This document shows positions 63,109 through 64,000 of a stretch of 64,000 nucleotides of DNA, in pieces; position 1 is the first letter of the stretch, and each line of letters starts with the position of its first letter. Made by a program: the position numbers and the translations under genes. The notes under the pieces were generated by a model. That model was not told the DNA's origin and did no database searches. It saw nothing but the letters and a program-made list of their open reading frames with translations. Source of the stretch: Acanthoscelides obtectus (taxonomy: Eukaryota > Arthropoda > Insecta > Coleoptera > Chrysomelidae); the NCBI GenBank assembly GCA_963669975.1, contig CAVLJG010000007.1:3572877-3636876 (forward strand). Reading direction: 5' to 3'.

Positions 63109-63335
63109 TTTTTTTATACCGCAGCAGCCGCTCAGGCAGAAGCCTAAATGCCAGGACACAGCGGCTGCCATAATGATTCCAAACACATTTTATTAACATT
63201 AATAAAAGAAAAAAATAAACAAAATGATTCTTGAACTAAGGTTGGTACAGTTAGAAAAAGCTTCCTCTTATAGAATGTTCCACAATCTCGACACCTTCCG
63301 GACGAAGGAGCGGTCGTATCGGCCAGTAAGTATAC
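63109..63335 (-). mobile_element. LINE J copy 3, 3' end only
   Basis: On the minus strand from about 63335: GRYDRSFVRKVSRLWNIL, the end of ORF2 as at 61255-61310, then a decayed C-terminus, the 3' UTR hairpin (63167 to 63125) and an A-rich tail at about 63116-63109. Confidence 0.88.
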
Positions 63336-63807
63336 TTAATTTAGACTTTTTTGATATCTTAAAATTTTGATTGAATAGACATATCACATCGCATTACGTC
63401 CCCCATAGATACAATGTATCCTAGAAAGTGAAAACTCGCCACGCACACACGCGGCGAATGTCATCGATTCCGTTTATTTTTAGACTTAATAGCTTTGATT
63501 AATTCGGGGGGGAGTCGAAACGTTGATCGTCCGATAGTGCTGCACCGGAATTTTGTCATCCGCCCACCCTAAAACAGACATTTTCTTGTAAATCGATTCG
63601 ATTAAATTGATTTAAGCGTTTGAATTATTTATCAGCACAGTAACAGCATTTATAGGCCACGCGATGCGAGGTGAATAAATAAGGTCTAAATACCCGTCCG
63701 GAATGAACGTACACTAGCAGCTGCAATTAAGGAATTATAAGCTTATCGCACATGCTTGTATAATTATTTTAAAATTCCTTACAAGTACGAACTAGGAGTC
63801 GTAAATA
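63336..63807. other. Unassigned stretch
   Basis: Nothing recognised. Confidence 0.4.
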
Positions 63808-63809
63808 TA

Positions 63810-63880
63810 CTAAGTGACATATAAATCCGAACACCCAGTTTAAATGGTTTTATTTTAATAAAAGTTGGTGAATGTATTTA
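63810..63880 (+). mobile_element. Tc1-like copy I, 71-bp left-end fragment
   Basis: CTAAGTGACATATAAATCCG at 63810, preceded by TA, then the family's left end as far as GGTGAATGTATTTA, after which the sequence is unrelated. Confidence 0.9.
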
Positions 63881-64000
63881 ATTTAAAGATTATACCCTTA
63901 TCACTACACGCCTGTGCATATGATTGAAGAGGGCGATCCTGCAACACGATTAGATTTCTGCAGGTACATGATACATTCAGATACAGAAGATCCAGACTAT

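Overview
This is a eukaryotic, almost certainly insect, genomic window. It is AT-rich, has introns, and is packed with Tc1/mariner, PIF/Harbinger and non-LTR (LINE) transposon remains plus several tandem arrays. A beetle-like genome is a guess; nothing here fixes the species.

The one host gene I can support lies on the minus strand, from about 49071 down to about 9251. Nine exons encode PDZ and harmonin-homology (HHD) domains with consistent splice phases, in the order expected for whirlin/dyschronic (dysc). About 1.7 kb of exon is spread over about 40 kb. The 3' end, including any third PDZ domain, and possibly the true 5' end are not recognised here.

The introns hold most of the other structure. 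Intron 1 has a complete 742-bp terminal-inverted-repeat element. Intron 2 has a 10-bp GACAGACAGA array (42.1-43.4 kb) and a four-unit array of about 540 bp in which each unit holds a foldback hairpin (44.4-46.3 kb). Intron 3 (20 kb) has a complete Harbinger element with two interleaved antisense genes, a mariner pseudogene, two Tc1-like copies, a second Tc1/mariner family copy, LINE reverse-transcriptase relics and a 9-bp minisatellite. Intron 4 has a 213-bp tandem array and another mariner-like copy. Intron 6 has a 4.9-kb satellite made of alternating monomers and loaded with AGGTCA nuclear-receptor half-sites.

Outside the gene, 1-9.2 kb has Tc1 copies, a mariner interrupted by a LINE, a mariner interrupted by a tRNA-derived SINE, and a roughly 135-bp satellite. 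The 49-64 kb side has four large Tc1-like copies plus a short 5'-end fragment, most of the large copies inserted into or abutting LINE remains, and a 2.5-kb LINE copy.

One Tc1-like family (DD34E, 54-bp terminal inverted repeats, TA target) occurs nine times. One copy keeps both ends but has a frameshift. One keeps an intact 346-aa transposase but lacks its left end. One has a full-length open frame but its catalytic Glu is replaced by Ala. The points I would check first are the half-site satellite inside dysc, the hairpin array, the interdigitated Harbinger genes, the covarying LINE 3' hairpin, and the aberrant right junction of the Tc1 copy at 21.9 kb.
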